64,000 nucleotides of DNA from contig CBDAMZ010000010.1 in assembly GCA_965197375.1 (NCBI GenBank), forward strand, positions 620,001-684,000, read 5' to 3'. Position 1 is the first letter of the stretch; the number at the start of each line of letters is the position of its first letter. Position numbers and translations under genes: made by a program. Positions 42,900 through 51,975 of this stretch are shown in pieces. Below the pieces are notes generated by a model. It saw only the letters and a list, made by a program, of their open reading frames with translations, did no database searches and was not told the DNA's origin. Origin of the DNA: CBDAMZ01 sp965197375. Lineage in GTDB: Bacteria; Acidobacteriota; Vicinamibacteria; Vicinamibacterales; UBA8438.

Positions 42900-43622
42900 A
42901 TGCTACCTGACCTCGAACAGCTGATCCGACTGCAGCAGCTCGAGGACTCTGTAGCCGAGGTCCGCCGGGAAATCGACGCCTTCCCTGCCAAGATGGAGGC
43001 GCTGGACGTGCGCGTCACCGTGCGGTCCGATAAGCTCGCCGACACGCGGGATCGGCTAACCGACCATCGCACCCAACGTCAGGCGTTGGAAAAAGAATTA
43101 GCACAGGTCCAGTCCCGCCTGACTCGATTCAAAGACCAGCTGATGGAGGTCAAGACCAATAAGGAATATCACACGATGCAGGCGGAAATTGCCACAGCCG
43201 AGGCGGAAGTTGAGCGCCTCGAGGACCAGTTGCTGGAGCGAATGCTGGAAGGAGACGAGTTGACCGCTGGCGTCAGCCAAGCCGACCAGGAGCTCACCAC
43301 CGAGCAGGCTGCCGTGACCGAAGAACGCGCCGCGTTCGAAGCCAGGCAGCAGCAGCTCGGTGAACGGCTACGACAACTCACCGCGGAACGCCCGCAGTTG
43401 GCCGCCGGCGTTGCCCCACAGGCGATATCCCTCTTCGAGACTGTCCTCCGCCGACAGAAAGGGGTCGCCGTTGGCGAGGCCAGAGACGGTCTTTGCACGT
43501 CATGCCAGGTCCGGCTACGCCCTCAACTGTTCAACGACATCCGTCTCAACAACGCCTTGATCCAATGCGAAAGCTGCCATCGCATTCTCTACTCCAGCCT
43601 GGAATCCAGTGCCACTACTTAG
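42900..43622 (+). CDS. Coiled-coil C4 zinc-ribbon protein (CT398/CdsZ-like)
   Basis: 240 residues. A long antiparallel coiled coil (about 5-175, rich in E, Q, L, R heptads; LTRFKDQLMEVKTNKEYHTMQAEI is the conserved centre) is followed by a C-terminal zinc ribbon with two C-x2-C knuckles: LCTSCQVRLRPQLFNDI and QCESCHRILY. This is the widespread 'zinc ribbon domain' family (DUF164) whose members bind nucleic acid or secretion chaperones; the bacterial housekeeping role is not settled. It is often found beside RNase HI-like genes, and here it is followed 3 nt later by one. Confidence 0.87.
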   Translation: MLPDLEQLIRLQQLEDSVAEVRREIDAFPAKMEALDVRVTVRSDKLADTRDRLTDHRTQRQALEKELAQVQSRLTRFKDQLMEVKTNKEYHTMQAEIATAEAEVERLEDQLLERMLEGDELTAGVSQADQELTTEQAAVTEERAAFEARQQQLGERLRQLTAERPQLAAGVAPQAISLFETVLRRQKGVAVGEARDGLCTSCQVRLRPQLFNDIRLNNALIQCESCHRILYSSLESSATT

Positions 43623-43625
43623 CTC

Positions 43626-44444
43626 ATGAGTGCCGGTGTCGTGGCATACATCGACGGTGGCGCTCGGGGAAATCCTGGCCCCGCTGGCTACGGCGTGCGC
43701 ATCGAGACCACAGATGGCACCGCGGTGAAGGAGCTCAACGGTGCCATCGGCGTCACCACGAACAACGCGGCCGAATACCACGGACTCATTGTTGCCCTGT
43801 CCTACTTAGCCGCTCACGGCCACCTCGACGTGGTCATTCGATCGGACTCCCAGCTTCTCACCCGGCAAATGTCTGGGCAGTACCGCGTGCGTCACCCTGC
43901 CCTGCAGACGCTCCACACCCGGGCCCTGGATTTGGTCGCGCAACTTGGGCGCGTGAGCTTCGAGCACGTGCCGCGAGCACACAACGCGCGGGCCGACGAG
44001 CTGGCCAACGCTGCCATGGATAACGCCACGGTGGATACTGCGACGCGGGTGTCGGCCACAAAGGGTCTCATTATCGGGATCGGTTTCGACTTCGAGGAGG
44101 TCGCACGCGTCGACCAGCTGCTTCGGCGCTACGGAGATCGGTTCCTTCGTCGCGTGTTCACCGACGCCGAGGCAGCCTACAGCCGTCGCCGACGCTTCCC
44201 CGCACAGCATCTTGCTGGACGGTTCGCCGCTAAGGAAGCAACGATGAAGGCGCTAGGCACTGGACATTCGCAAGGCGTACAGTGGCGCGACGTCGAAGTG
44301 ATCCGGCAAGCGGGACCCCCACAGCTGCAGTTGCACGGTGGCGCGCAGCGCAAGTTCAAGTTGCTCGGGGCCTCGGACTCGCTAGTCACCATGAGCCACT
44401 CCCGTGATTTGGCAATGGCCGAGGTCGTCCTGGTGAGGCGCTAG
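43626..44444 (+). CDS. RNase HI-like domain fused to holo-ACP synthase
   Basis: 272 residues in one uninterrupted frame. Residues 1-135 are an RNase HI-family domain with all four acidic residues: D10 (AYIDGGARGNPGP), E50 (NNAAEYHG), D74 (IRSDSQLL) and D124 (ARADELAN). Residues 147-272 are AcpS: LIIGIGFDFEEVARV with Mg-ligand D155, and GRFAAKEATMKALGTG with E204. The spacing of 49 residues between the two ligands equals that of stand-alone AcpS. AcpS transfers phosphopantetheine to acyl carrier protein. There is no stop between the domains; an internal GTG (codon 142) could also start a free AcpS. I know of no established RNase HI-AcpS fusion. It is convergent with ftsZ. Confidence 0.85.
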   Translation: MSAGVVAYIDGGARGNPGPAGYGVRIETTDGTAVKELNGAIGVTTNNAAEYHGLIVALSYLAAHGHLDVVIRSDSQLLTRQMSGQYRVRHPALQTLHTRALDLVAQLGRVSFEHVPRAHNARADELANAAMDNATVDTATRVSATKGLIIGIGFDFEEVARVDQLLRRYGDRFLRRVFTDAEAAYSRRRRFPAQHLAGRFAAKEATMKALGTGHSQGVQWRDVEVIRQAGPPQLQLHGGAQRKFKLLGASDSLVTMSHSRDLAMAEVVLVRR

Positions 44445-44614
44445 TCGCCCATCCAAAGCGTCAACCGCAGTTTTCCGCGCTGGTGCTTCGAGGGAGAAGT
44501 CCAGCGAGTGTCCCGGCCAAGCTCCCACCGCAGCGCCGGGCTGCTTGGAGAGAACCCCACCCAGCACCGTGCCCGGGAAGACACATGCCGAATAACAGGG
44601 ACGAGACACGCGTG

Positions 44615-45895
44615 CTAGCCGCCTTGATGACGGCGCCGGAGGAAAACAGGCAGGTCGAGCGGATCCTGCCCGGATTGCAATTCCACGCCGGTCCTTGACG
44701 GCGAGTCACCTGCCTGCTCAGAGTCGACCGGAAGCGGTAGCTCGACATGAGGCTGCCCTGCAGACACCGCGCCAGGCACCCGATCCACCAACTCCTCCTG
44801 ACGCCAGTCGGAGTACATTCGGAGATCGACCGGTGTTTCGGAGGCCGCCGATTTGTCAGCCTGCACCGCACGCGCCGCCCCGACGTCGTCAAAGCCGGTG
44901 GCGATTACCGTGATCTTGACACGGCCTTTCATCGACGGGTCCACGACCGCGCCAAAGATGATATTAGCCTCTTCGTGGACCGCGGTGTGGATGATCGATG
45001 TAGCCTCACTGACCTCAAGCATTGAGAGATCCGGCCCGCCGGTCACGTTGATGATGACGCCCCGCGCACCATGGACCGATGCGTCTTCTAAGAGCGGGCT
45101 GGCAATGGCGCAGTTGGCAGCCTCCACGGCCCGGCTCTCCCCCTCCCCGTAGCCTGTCCCCATGATGGCCATACCCATGCCAGACATGATGGTGGTGACG
45201 TCGGCAAAGTCCAGGTTGATGAGGCCTGGTACGAGGATGAGGTCGGAGATCCCTTGAATGGCCTGGTGCAGCACGTCGTCGGCGAGGGCAAACGCTTCTG
45301 TCATGCTCGTCGCCCGATCGACGGTTGCGAGCAACCGTTCATTCGGTATGGTGATCACCGTATCAACGGCCTCGCGTAGCTCCTCCAGGCCGCGCCCAGC
45401 CCGCACGGCGCGCGGCTTCCCCTCAAAGTTAAACGGCTTCGTCACAACAGCGACGGTCAAGGCGCCCAGCTCGCTCGCCAAGTTAGCAATGACCGGAGCG
45501 GCACCCGTGCCGGTGCCACCTCCTAGACAAGCGGCAATAAATACCATGTCGGCGCCGTCGAGCGCGCCGATGAGTTGGTCGGTATCCTCCAGTGCCGCCT
45601 GACGGCCGATGTTTGGATCCGCACCGGCGCCCAGGCCTTTGGTCAGCTTCGCGCCAATTTGTAGCCGCATCGACGCGTCGGTGTGGGCGAGAGCTTGTGC
45701 GTCGGTATTGGCAACAATAAACCGGACGCCGCCTAGGCCAGCCGACACCATGCGATTAACGGCGTTGCTCCCTCCGCCTCCGACACCCACAACTTTGATG
45801 CACGCCCCAGGTCGACCAGTGTCATGGAAGGCAAGCCGCAGGTCCTGTTTGGTTTTGACCTTGGTGCCGCTAAGGGTCCCGTGGGGTATCGGCAT
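44615..45895 (-). CDS. ftsZ: Cell division protein FtsZ
   Basis: 426 residues. Tubulin-like GTPase forming the Z ring. The GTP-binding core has VVGVGGGGSNAVNRM, LGGGTGTGAAPVIA (tubulin signature) and the T7 loop NLDFADVTTIM with the catalytic aspartates. After a linker of about 75 residues comes the conserved C-terminal peptide DPLDLPVFLRRR, the FtsA-binding site. The start has a strong AGGAGGA ribosome binding site 7 nt upstream, suited to high expression. It is the last gene of the dcw cluster, 11 nt after ftsA. Confidence 0.97.
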   Translation of the reverse strand: MPIPHGTLSGTKVKTKQDLRLAFHDTGRPGACIKVVGVGGGGSNAVNRMVSAGLGGVRFIVANTDAQALAHTDASMRLQIGAKLTKGLGAGADPNIGRQAALEDTDQLIGALDGADMVFIAACLGGGTGTGAAPVIANLASELGALTVAVVTKPFNFEGKPRAVRAGRGLEELREAVDTVITIPNERLLATVDRATSMTEAFALADDVLHQAIQGISDLILVPGLINLDFADVTTIMSGMGMAIMGTGYGEGESRAVEAANCAIASPLLEDASVHGARGVIINVTGGPDLSMLEVSEATSIIHTAVHEEANIIFGAVVDPSMKGRVKITVIATGFDDVGAARAVQADKSAASETPVDLRMYSDWRQEELVDRVPGAVSAGQPHVELPLPVDSEQAGDSPSRTGVELQSGQDPLDLPVFLRRRHQGG

Positions 45896-45906
45896 CGTCG
45901 ATCCTC

Positions 45907-47142
45907 CTAAAAAAACTCCCTAAAGAGTCCGCGCAGCCGGCCGGCGACACGGCCAAGGAGGCCTGCACCGCCCGCTCGCTCCTGGTCCATCATCTGGTTC
46001 CGATGGGCATACATCACCAGGCCGACGGCGGTCGGAAACGCAGGGTTGTTTACGTGATCAGTCAATCCCCCAACTCCGATAGGACACCCGCGCCGGATTG
46101 GCAGATCGAAAATCTGGTCGGCGATCTCTGGCATGCCATCCAAAATCGAGCCCCCGCCGGTGAGAACGATGCCCGAATGGAGTGAGCGCTCATAACCAGC
46201 TCGGCGAACGTCGTCCCACACATGATGGAAGATCTCCTCGGCTCGGGGCTGCAACACTTCTGACAAAATCCGGCGCGACATAATCCGGGGTTGACGGCCG
46301 CCAACGCTCGCGACTTCGATAGTCTCCTCCTCATCCACCAACGCCGCCAACGCGCAGCCACTTCGGTGTTTGATCTTCTCGGCTTCAGGAATGGGCGTGC
46401 GAAGACCAACCGCGATATCGTTTGTGAAGTGATTGCCTCCGAGCGCCACGACGCCAGTGTGCCACAGGCTTCCGCGCTCGAAGATGGCCAACGCGGTCGT
46501 ACCACCGCCGATGTCCACTAAGGCAACGCCAAGCTCTTTCTCGTCCGACGTCAGCACCGCCTCGGCAGCGGCCAGCTGCTCAAGGACGGTATCCGCAACG
46601 GCCACGCCTGCCCTGTTCACGCACGCGACGACGTTTTGTGTGGAAGACACGCTTCCGGTCACCACGTGCACGTTGACCTCGAGTCGCGCGCCCGTCATCC
46701 CAATCGGCGCCCCGATTCCGTCCTGCTCGTCGACCACGAAGTCCTGTGGGAGCACATGCACGATTTCGCGACCACTCGGTAGCGCAACTGCCTTGGCCGC
46801 ATCGATAGCCCGGCGCACATCGTCTCGAGTGATCTCCCGATTCTTCCCGGCGACGGCTACCACGCCACGGCTGTTAAAGGCCTTCACGTGGCCTCCAGAC
46901 AGCCCGAGGTGAACCGAATCGATCTCGACACCAGCAGTGAGCTCCGCCTCCTCGATCGCCTTCTTGATAGATTCGACGGCGGCCTCCAGGTCGACGACAA
47001 CCCCACGCCTGACACCTTTGGCTTCTGCCACCCCGATCCCGATGATGTCAAGGCGGTTGTCCTCCATCGCCTCGCCAACGATGGCGACGATTTTCGAGGT
47101 GCCCACATCGAGCCCGACGAAATACGGCTCCCTACGTGCCAC
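45907..47142 (-). CDS. ftsA: Cell division protein FtsA
   Basis: 411 residues. Actin-like ATPase that anchors FtsZ to the membrane. FVGLDVGTSKIVAIVGE (phosphate 1), IGVAEAKGVRRGVVVDLEAAVESIKKA (SHS2/1C domain entry), LVDIGGGTTALAIFERG (phosphate 2) and IVLTGGGSILDGM (adenosine motif) are present. The C-terminal LGRVAGRLRGLFREFF is the amphipathic membrane-targeting helix. It is separated from ftsQ by 47 nt and from ftsZ by 11 nt. Confidence 0.96.
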   Translation of the reverse strand: MARREPYFVGLDVGTSKIVAIVGEAMEDNRLDIIGIGVAEAKGVRRGVVVDLEAAVESIKKAIEEAELTAGVEIDSVHLGLSGGHVKAFNSRGVVAVAGKNREITRDDVRRAIDAAKAVALPSGREIVHVLPQDFVVDEQDGIGAPIGMTGARLEVNVHVVTGSVSSTQNVVACVNRAGVAVADTVLEQLAAAEAVLTSDEKELGVALVDIGGGTTALAIFERGSLWHTGVVALGGNHFTNDIAVGLRTPIPEAEKIKHRSGCALAALVDEEETIEVASVGGRQPRIMSRRILSEVLQPRAEEIFHHVWDDVRRAGYERSLHSGIVLTGGGSILDGMPEIADQIFDLPIRRGCPIGVGGLTDHVNNPAFPTAVGLVMYAHRNQMMDQERAGGAGLLGRVAGRLRGLFREFF

Positions 47143-47189
47143 TCATCCTCCGTTGAGTCACTTGTCCCGTTATTGGATGCGTGCCATCC

Positions 47190-48050
47190 TTAGTTCACCC
47201 CAGCGTCGTGCATCGCGCTTGATCTCGTCGTCCCTTCGGCGTGTCCCACGGGACGCACGTACACCCGGCGGTCGAAACGCAGATCGACGTAATCGATCTC
47301 CGGCACCCAAGCACGCAACGCCGGCGCCAACTCGAGATACGCCTGGAGCCGTCCGACGAAGCGTTCGTTCCCGAGATGAATGAGCGCAGGATCACCGCTC
47401 AGTAAGACCACAGCGTCGTAGGGATTCTGCACGTCAACCTGAGAAATCCGCTCCGCTATCTGATGCCGTGACGCCACGTCGGCAAGCAACCGGGCTGCGA
47501 GCCGGGCCCGCGCTGGGTCAATAATCAGTTGGCCATCCGCGTCGCCTGACGAAAGACCGTCGATGATCGGAAGGTCAAAGTCGGCAAAGCGGGGTCCGTG
47601 CTCGGCAATAATGGAGCCGTCCGCGTCGACGAGGTAGAGGCGGCGGTGAAAGCGGCCCAGTCCCACAGGCTCACGCTCGGTCACAATGATCTCGATCGTC
47701 GAGGACAGCACGCGGCGCAGCGTGGCCTCCTTCACTAAGCCAGAGGTCAAAAGCCGTGCTCGCTCTGCTTCGAGATCGGCCAGCAGGATGCTCTGGCCGC
47801 GTAACGCCTCAACGAGAGCCCTCACTTCGCCCGTCGATAGACGAGCGTTCCCTTTGACCGCGATAGTTTTGATGCGGAAGAAAGTCGCTGAACGCATGCC
47901 ACTGACAAGCCAGTACGCGCCAGTGCTTACCACGAGGAGGAGCACCGCGACACGCACGAGTTGGCGTCGGCGCGCCCGAACGCGCCGGCGGCGAGCTGGC
48001 TTCAGGTGAGCGCGTCGAAACCGTCCGTCGGTTGGCGTGTACACTGCCAT
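47190..48050 (-). CDS. ftsQ: Cell division protein FtsQ (POTRA domain)
   Basis: 286 residues. A very basic cytosolic tail (LKPARRRRVRARRRQ, about 16-30), one membrane helix (about 32-50), then the periplasmic POTRA domain (FFRIKTIAVKGNARLSTGEVRAL) and the FtsQ beta domain (VKEATLRRVLSSTIEIIVTEREPVG). It bridges the Z ring to FtsL/FtsB and the septal synthases. Its ATG shares one base with the murC stop. An additional C-terminal tail of about 20 residues is not conserved. Confidence 0.92.
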   Translation of the reverse strand: MAVYTPTDGRFRRAHLKPARRRRVRARRRQLVRVAVLLLVVSTGAYWLVSGMRSATFFRIKTIAVKGNARLSTGEVRALVEALRGQSILLADLEAERARLLTSGLVKEATLRRVLSSTIEIIVTEREPVGLGRFHRRLYLVDADGSIIAEHGPRFADFDLPIIDGLSSGDADGQLIIDPARARLAARLLADVASRHQIAERISQVDVQNPYDAVVLLSGDPALIHLGNERFVGRLQAYLELAPALRAWVPEIDYVDLRFDRRVYVRPVGHAEGTTRSSAMHDAGVN

Positions 48051-49468
48051 CAGGGGACCTGTTCCCCCAACGCCTCAACGACCTTTGGAGCGACCTCGTC
48101 GATCGAGCCGGCACCGAGCATCACGATGGCATCTCCAGGGCGCGCGCGCGCTGCGGCAATCGATGCCGCTTGATCGAGTGACTTGACTACCAGAATGGGA
48201 ATGGCCGACACGCGCCTAACCGCTTCGGCAATGGCCTTAGCAGTCGCGCCAGGGATCGGCGCCTCGCTTGCTGGATAGATTTCGGTCAGGATCAACTCGT
48301 CAGCGGTGGCTAGTGCCTCACCGAAACGGTCCAGCAACCGAAGCGTCCGCGTGTAACGGTGCGGCTGAAAGACAACCAGCACGCGCCGGAGAGCCCGCAG
48401 CCGAACCGTCTCGAGCACAGCCGTAATCTCCGTCGGATGATGGCCGTAGTCGTCAACGACCAACACTCCAGCCACCTCGCCATGCACCTGGAACCGACGG
48501 TCCACGCCGGTGAACCGCGACAGCGCCGCGGCTGTCGCTGGCAACGACACGCCCAGCTGCACGCTAACCGCCACCGCGGCCAAGGCATTGAGTACGTTAT
48601 GACGGCCTGGTACTCCGAGCTGTAACTCGACGTCGTCCGACGCTTGGCCTCCTGCGGTGATCGTCACGCGACACCGCGAACCAGTGGGACCGAGCGCTAT
48701 CTGGTGTGCACGAACAGCGGCCGCTCGATCGTCCGCACCGTATGTGAGCACTGGCCGGTTCAGCGTGGAAACCACACGCCGTATGCGCGGGTCGTCCGAA
48801 CAGCCGACGACACAGCCACGTTCGGCCACGCGCTTCGTAAACTCCCCAAACGCCCGTTCCAGATCGTCCATGCCGCCATAGGCCTCTAGGTGCTCATCGT
48901 CGAGGTTTGTCAGCACTGCAATCTCTGGTGATAAATGAAGAAACGAGTGATCGCTCTCGTCGGCTTCGACCACCATGAACCGCCCGTTTCCTAGACGCGC
49001 ATTGCTACCGAACGCGCTCAGCCGCCCGCCGATGATAGCTGTCGGATCGAGGCCGACATCCGCCAACACGAGGGCGATCATCGCCGTCGTTGTGGTCTTG
49101 CCGTGGGACCCGACGACGGCGATCCCGCGTTTCAGCCCGGCAAGCTCGGCAAGCATCATGCCTCGCGGAACAACGCGGATAGATCGCCGCTTAGCTTCGA
49201 CGAGCTCCGGATTCTCAGCGGGCACCGCCGAGGAGACGACGACCAGCTCGGCGTCTCCCACATGCGCGGCATCGTGCCCAGTAGCGACGCGGATGCCTCG
49301 CGCGCGCAGGTGCTCGGTGATCGGCGAGCGCCGTAGATCTGAACCGCTTACGTCGTACTCGAGATTCGTAAGTAACTCCGCGATCCCGCTCATTCCGATC
49401 CCACCGATGCCGACCAAGTGAACCCGTTTGACTCGCTCGAGTACATTTCGCCCCGTTTGGTGTTTCAT
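48050..49468 (-). CDS. murC: UDP-N-acetylmuramate--L-alanine ligase
   Basis: 472 residues. Adds L-alanine, the first residue of the stem peptide. VHLVGIGGIGMSGIAELL (UDP-sugar domain, about 16-33), VVGSHGKTTTTAMIA (P-loop), EADESDHSFLHLSPEIAVLTN-type central block, and VVDDYGHHPTEI with FQPHRYTRT at the C-terminal domain are all MurC-specific. It overlaps murG by 4 nt (ATGA) and ftsQ by 1 nt. murB, which often follows murC, is absent here. Confidence 0.97.
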   Translation of the reverse strand: MKHQTGRNVLERVKRVHLVGIGGIGMSGIAELLTNLEYDVSGSDLRRSPITEHLRARGIRVATGHDAAHVGDAELVVVSSAVPAENPELVEAKRRSIRVVPRGMMLAELAGLKRGIAVVGSHGKTTTTAMIALVLADVGLDPTAIIGGRLSAFGSNARLGNGRFMVVEADESDHSFLHLSPEIAVLTNLDDEHLEAYGGMDDLERAFGEFTKRVAERGCVVGCSDDPRIRRVVSTLNRPVLTYGADDRAAAVRAHQIALGPTGSRCRVTITAGGQASDDVELQLGVPGRHNVLNALAAVAVSVQLGVSLPATAAALSRFTGVDRRFQVHGEVAGVLVVDDYGHHPTEITAVLETVRLRALRRVLVVFQPHRYTRTLRLLDRFGEALATADELILTEIYPASEAPIPGATAKAIAEAVRRVSAIPILVVKSLDQAASIAAARARPGDAIVMLGAGSIDEVAPKVVEALGEQVP

Positions 49469-50637
49469 CCGGTCCGATCTCCCGTGGCGTATGCCGTCCC
49501 GGATCCGAGCTCCATCAGTTGCTCTGCCCGGTCGACAACGATCCGGGCGGCGTCAGGGCGCGCCAGGCGTCGGGTCGCAACGGACATGGCGCGCCGGCGT
49601 GCGTCATCTCGCGCCAGCGTGAGGAGCCGGCTCGCAAGGGTCTGGCCATCAAGGTCGGTCTGCTCGAAGACCTCCGCGGCACCGGCAGCAGCAACCACCG
49701 CGGCATTGTGACGCTGGTGGTCGTTGGCCGCGTGCGGCAGCGGGACCAAGAGAGCAGGGAGACCGGCAGCTGAGACCTCAGCCAGCGTCGTCGCCCCAGC
49801 ACGACAGATCGCCAGGTCAGCCGAGCGCATTTCCTCGTCCATGGCATCCAGGAACGGCTCAACACGAGCCTCTAGACCAGCGGCTCGATAGCCGTCGCGC
49901 ACGTAGCCGAGATCCCGATCGCCGGTCTGATGCGTGATGCGGAGCTTGGGGTCAGACGCGACGAGGATCGCGGCAGCCTCCACCATCGCAACGTTGATCG
50001 CGTGGGCGCCCTGCGAGCCTCCGATCACAAGCACGCGCCGGGGCGTCCCCGTAACGGTTGGCCGAGGCGCGAAAAAGCCCGCGCGGACTGGGTTGCCACT
50101 AACGAACGCACTGGCCCCAAAGTGCCGGCGGGTCTCCTCAAAGGAGACAGCGGCAGCGCGGATCACACGCGCGAGTAGGCGGTTAGTCATGCCCGGCACT
50201 GCGTTCTGCTCTATCACCATGGTCGGCACACCTCGGAGCGCCGCCAGCAGGACGACTGGGCCGGCGCTGTAGCCCCCAAGCCCGACAACGAGATCTGGCC
50301 GCTGCCGTCGAAGCATTCGTGCCGCGTCGACGAAACTCACGGGTGCCAGGAGCAGGGCGCGCGCGACGTCCACTACCGACTTGCCCATGAGACCGGCGCC
50401 CCGAATGCGCTCGACCCTGAATCCCTGGCTGGGCACAACACGCGTCTCCATCCTCCGTCCAGTCCCGGCGAAGATCACGTGGGCGTCAGGATAGCGTCGT
50501 ACCAGCTCGCGTGCGACGGCGATCCCCGGAAACAGGTGTCCACCGGTAACGCCCCCCGCGAATACCACGCGGGGTCCCGCCGCTGCCGCCTTCTGATACA
50601 CAGTCCCTGACAGGCCGTAGCACATGCCAGCCTGCAC
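49465..50637 (-). CDS. murG: Lipid II-forming GlcNAc transferase MurG
   Basis: 390 residues from ATG 50637 (ATG 50625 is possible; homology starts about residue 20). Transfers GlcNAc from UDP-GlcNAc to lipid I on the inner face of the membrane. VVFAGGVTGGHLFPGIAVA is the first glycine-rich lipid-phosphate loop (GTGGH in most; here GVTGGH), followed by VGLGGYSAGPVVLLA, VLVIGGSQGAHAIN and the UDP-binding CRAGATTLAEVSAAGLPALLVPLPHAANDHQ region (in parts). The order ftsW-murG-murC is canonical. Confidence 0.96.
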   Translation of the reverse strand: MQAGMCYGLSGTVYQKAAAAGPRVVFAGGVTGGHLFPGIAVARELVRRYPDAHVIFAGTGRRMETRVVPSQGFRVERIRGAGLMGKSVVDVARALLLAPVSFVDAARMLRRQRPDLVVGLGGYSAGPVVLLAALRGVPTMVIEQNAVPGMTNRLLARVIRAAAVSFEETRRHFGASAFVSGNPVRAGFFAPRPTVTGTPRRVLVIGGSQGAHAINVAMVEAAAILVASDPKLRITHQTGDRDLGYVRDGYRAAGLEARVEPFLDAMDEEMRSADLAICRAGATTLAEVSAAGLPALLVPLPHAANDHQRHNAAVVAAAGAAEVFEQTDLDGQTLASRLLTLARDDARRRAMSVATRRLARPDAARIVVDRAEQLMELGSGTAYATGDRTG

Positions 50638-50661
50638 TTAGCCAACGCGTACTACGACCTG

Positions 50662-51762
50662 CTATGTCTCGGCGGACGCGTGCTGAGAAATGTTCAGCAG
50701 CACTCCCATGCTCAACAAGCTGACCAACAACGACGACCCCCCCGCGCTCACGAACGGCAACGGGATCCCCTGGGTGGGCATCAGACCGAGCACAACGCTA
50801 ATGTTGATAAACGCCTGGAGCACGACCATCGTCGTCAACCCAATTGCCAGGAGCGCGCCGAACCGGTCTGGCGCGTGCAGCGAGATCCGCAGGCCGCGCC
50901 ATGTAATCACGCCAAAGCAGGCAAGAATGACCGTGGCACCAACGAGCCCAGTTTCTTCCGCGATCACAGCGTAGATGAAATCAGTGTGGGGCTCGGGCAA
51001 ATAAAAAAGCTTCTGGACACCACCCATCAGGCCGCGGCCAAAGATGCCGCCCGTGCCAACGGCGATCAACGACTGGACGATCTGGAAGCCGTCTCCCAGC
51101 GGGTCGTCCCACGGATCGAGAAAGGCAAACAACCGCCGCCGTCGGTACTCTGCACTGGCTAGAATCAAGTACAGTAGCGGCACCAGTACGAGCCCGGCCC
51201 TAAAAATGTAGCGATAACTTAGCCCCGCGGCAAAGACCATCGCCGCGACGATGAGGAGGACGGTCAGAGCCGTTCCAAAATCTGGTTCGAACAGGATCAA
51301 TCCACTGATCGAGCCGGCAACGATAACGATCGGTGGTAACGCGCGCGACACTTCGTCACCCCGATCCATTCGACGTTCGAGGAACGCGGCTGTAAAAATG
51401 ATTACGGCGACTTTGGCAAGTTCGGATGGCTGCACACCGATACCGCCGATGCCGAACCAACGGTGCGTACCTTTGATTGGAGGACTGAAGAACACGGCAA
51501 CGAGCGCCAGCGCCGACACGGCGAGCGCACTCCAGATGATCAGCGGCCGTTTCAGGGTGCGATAGTCGACACGCATGACGACGGCCAACAGCGCGACGCC
51601 GAGGATCGTCCAGGTGAGCTGCTTAAAGAGAAACAAATACGGCTGCTGGTACCAGTTCATGGCCAGCACCGCCGAGGCGCTGTACACCATCACGACGCTC
51701 GAGCAGAGCAGCAGGAGCGTGGCGAGAAACAAGACCTTGTCGGATTTGAGTTTTCGCGCCAT
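50662..51762 (-). CDS. ftsW: Septal peptidoglycan glycosyltransferase FtsW
   Basis: 366 residues with ten predicted membrane helices. SEDS-family polymerase that builds septal glycan strands from lipid II with FtsI. Seen: VMVYSASAVLAMN, HRWFGIGGIGVQPSELAKVA (conserved W-x-x-x-G-x-x-x-Q-P-S-E), PDFGTALTVLLI with the catalytic aspartate region, and the end motif GIPLPFVSAGGSSLLVSL. FtsW rather than RodA is assumed from its place between murD and murG. Confidence 0.95.
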   Translation of the reverse strand: MARKLKSDKVLFLATLLLLCSSVVMVYSASAVLAMNWYQQPYLFLFKQLTWTILGVALLAVVMRVDYRTLKRPLIIWSALAVSALALVAVFFSPPIKGTHRWFGIGGIGVQPSELAKVAVIIFTAAFLERRMDRGDEVSRALPPIVIVAGSISGLILFEPDFGTALTVLLIVAAMVFAAGLSYRYIFRAGLVLVPLLYLILASAEYRRRRLFAFLDPWDDPLGDGFQIVQSLIAVGTGGIFGRGLMGGVQKLFYLPEPHTDFIYAVIAEETGLVGATVILACFGVITWRGLRISLHAPDRFGALLAIGLTTMVVLQAFINISVVLGLMPTQGIPLPFVSAGGSSLLVSLLSMGVLLNISQHASAET

Positions 51763-51848
51763 ACTCGCCGGTCTCCCCGGCGGCCCCAGATGTCCGAGGC
51801 ACTAAAGCTTTCGGATGCCCGACCCGACACACGGGCTGCGGCCTCTAG

Positions 51849-51975
51849 GTGAGCGGTCAGCAGTCATCAGTCAGACCTAGGGTGAAGACACCAGCCTCGC
51901 AGGCCGGGGTAGCCTGCGCTCCCAGCGGCCGGTTCTCCATCGCCGCAGTCCGACTGATGACTGCTCACAGCTCAC
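51849..51975. repeat. 127-bp inverted-repeat element between murD and ftsW
   Basis: A 28-nt left arm (51849-51876) and a 28-nt right arm (51948-51975) are inverted copies with 25 of 28 positions matching; the shared core is AGCAGTCATCAGTC. The 71-nt centre holds a further GCAGGC/GCCTGC hairpin. The right arm contains the murD stop codon and the last codons, so murD's end is formed by the element. Size, terminal inverted repeats and lack of coding capacity resemble a MITE or REP-like element. It also interrupts the otherwise overlapping dcw operon and could act as an mRNA stem or terminator. Confidence 0.7.

Noticed and set aside
42670..42900. 76-codon minus-strand frame and overlapping plus-strand frames between the tRNA and the zinc-ribbon gene
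   Set aside because: None has a ribosome binding site or a recognisable product; the plus-strand ones run through the G tract.
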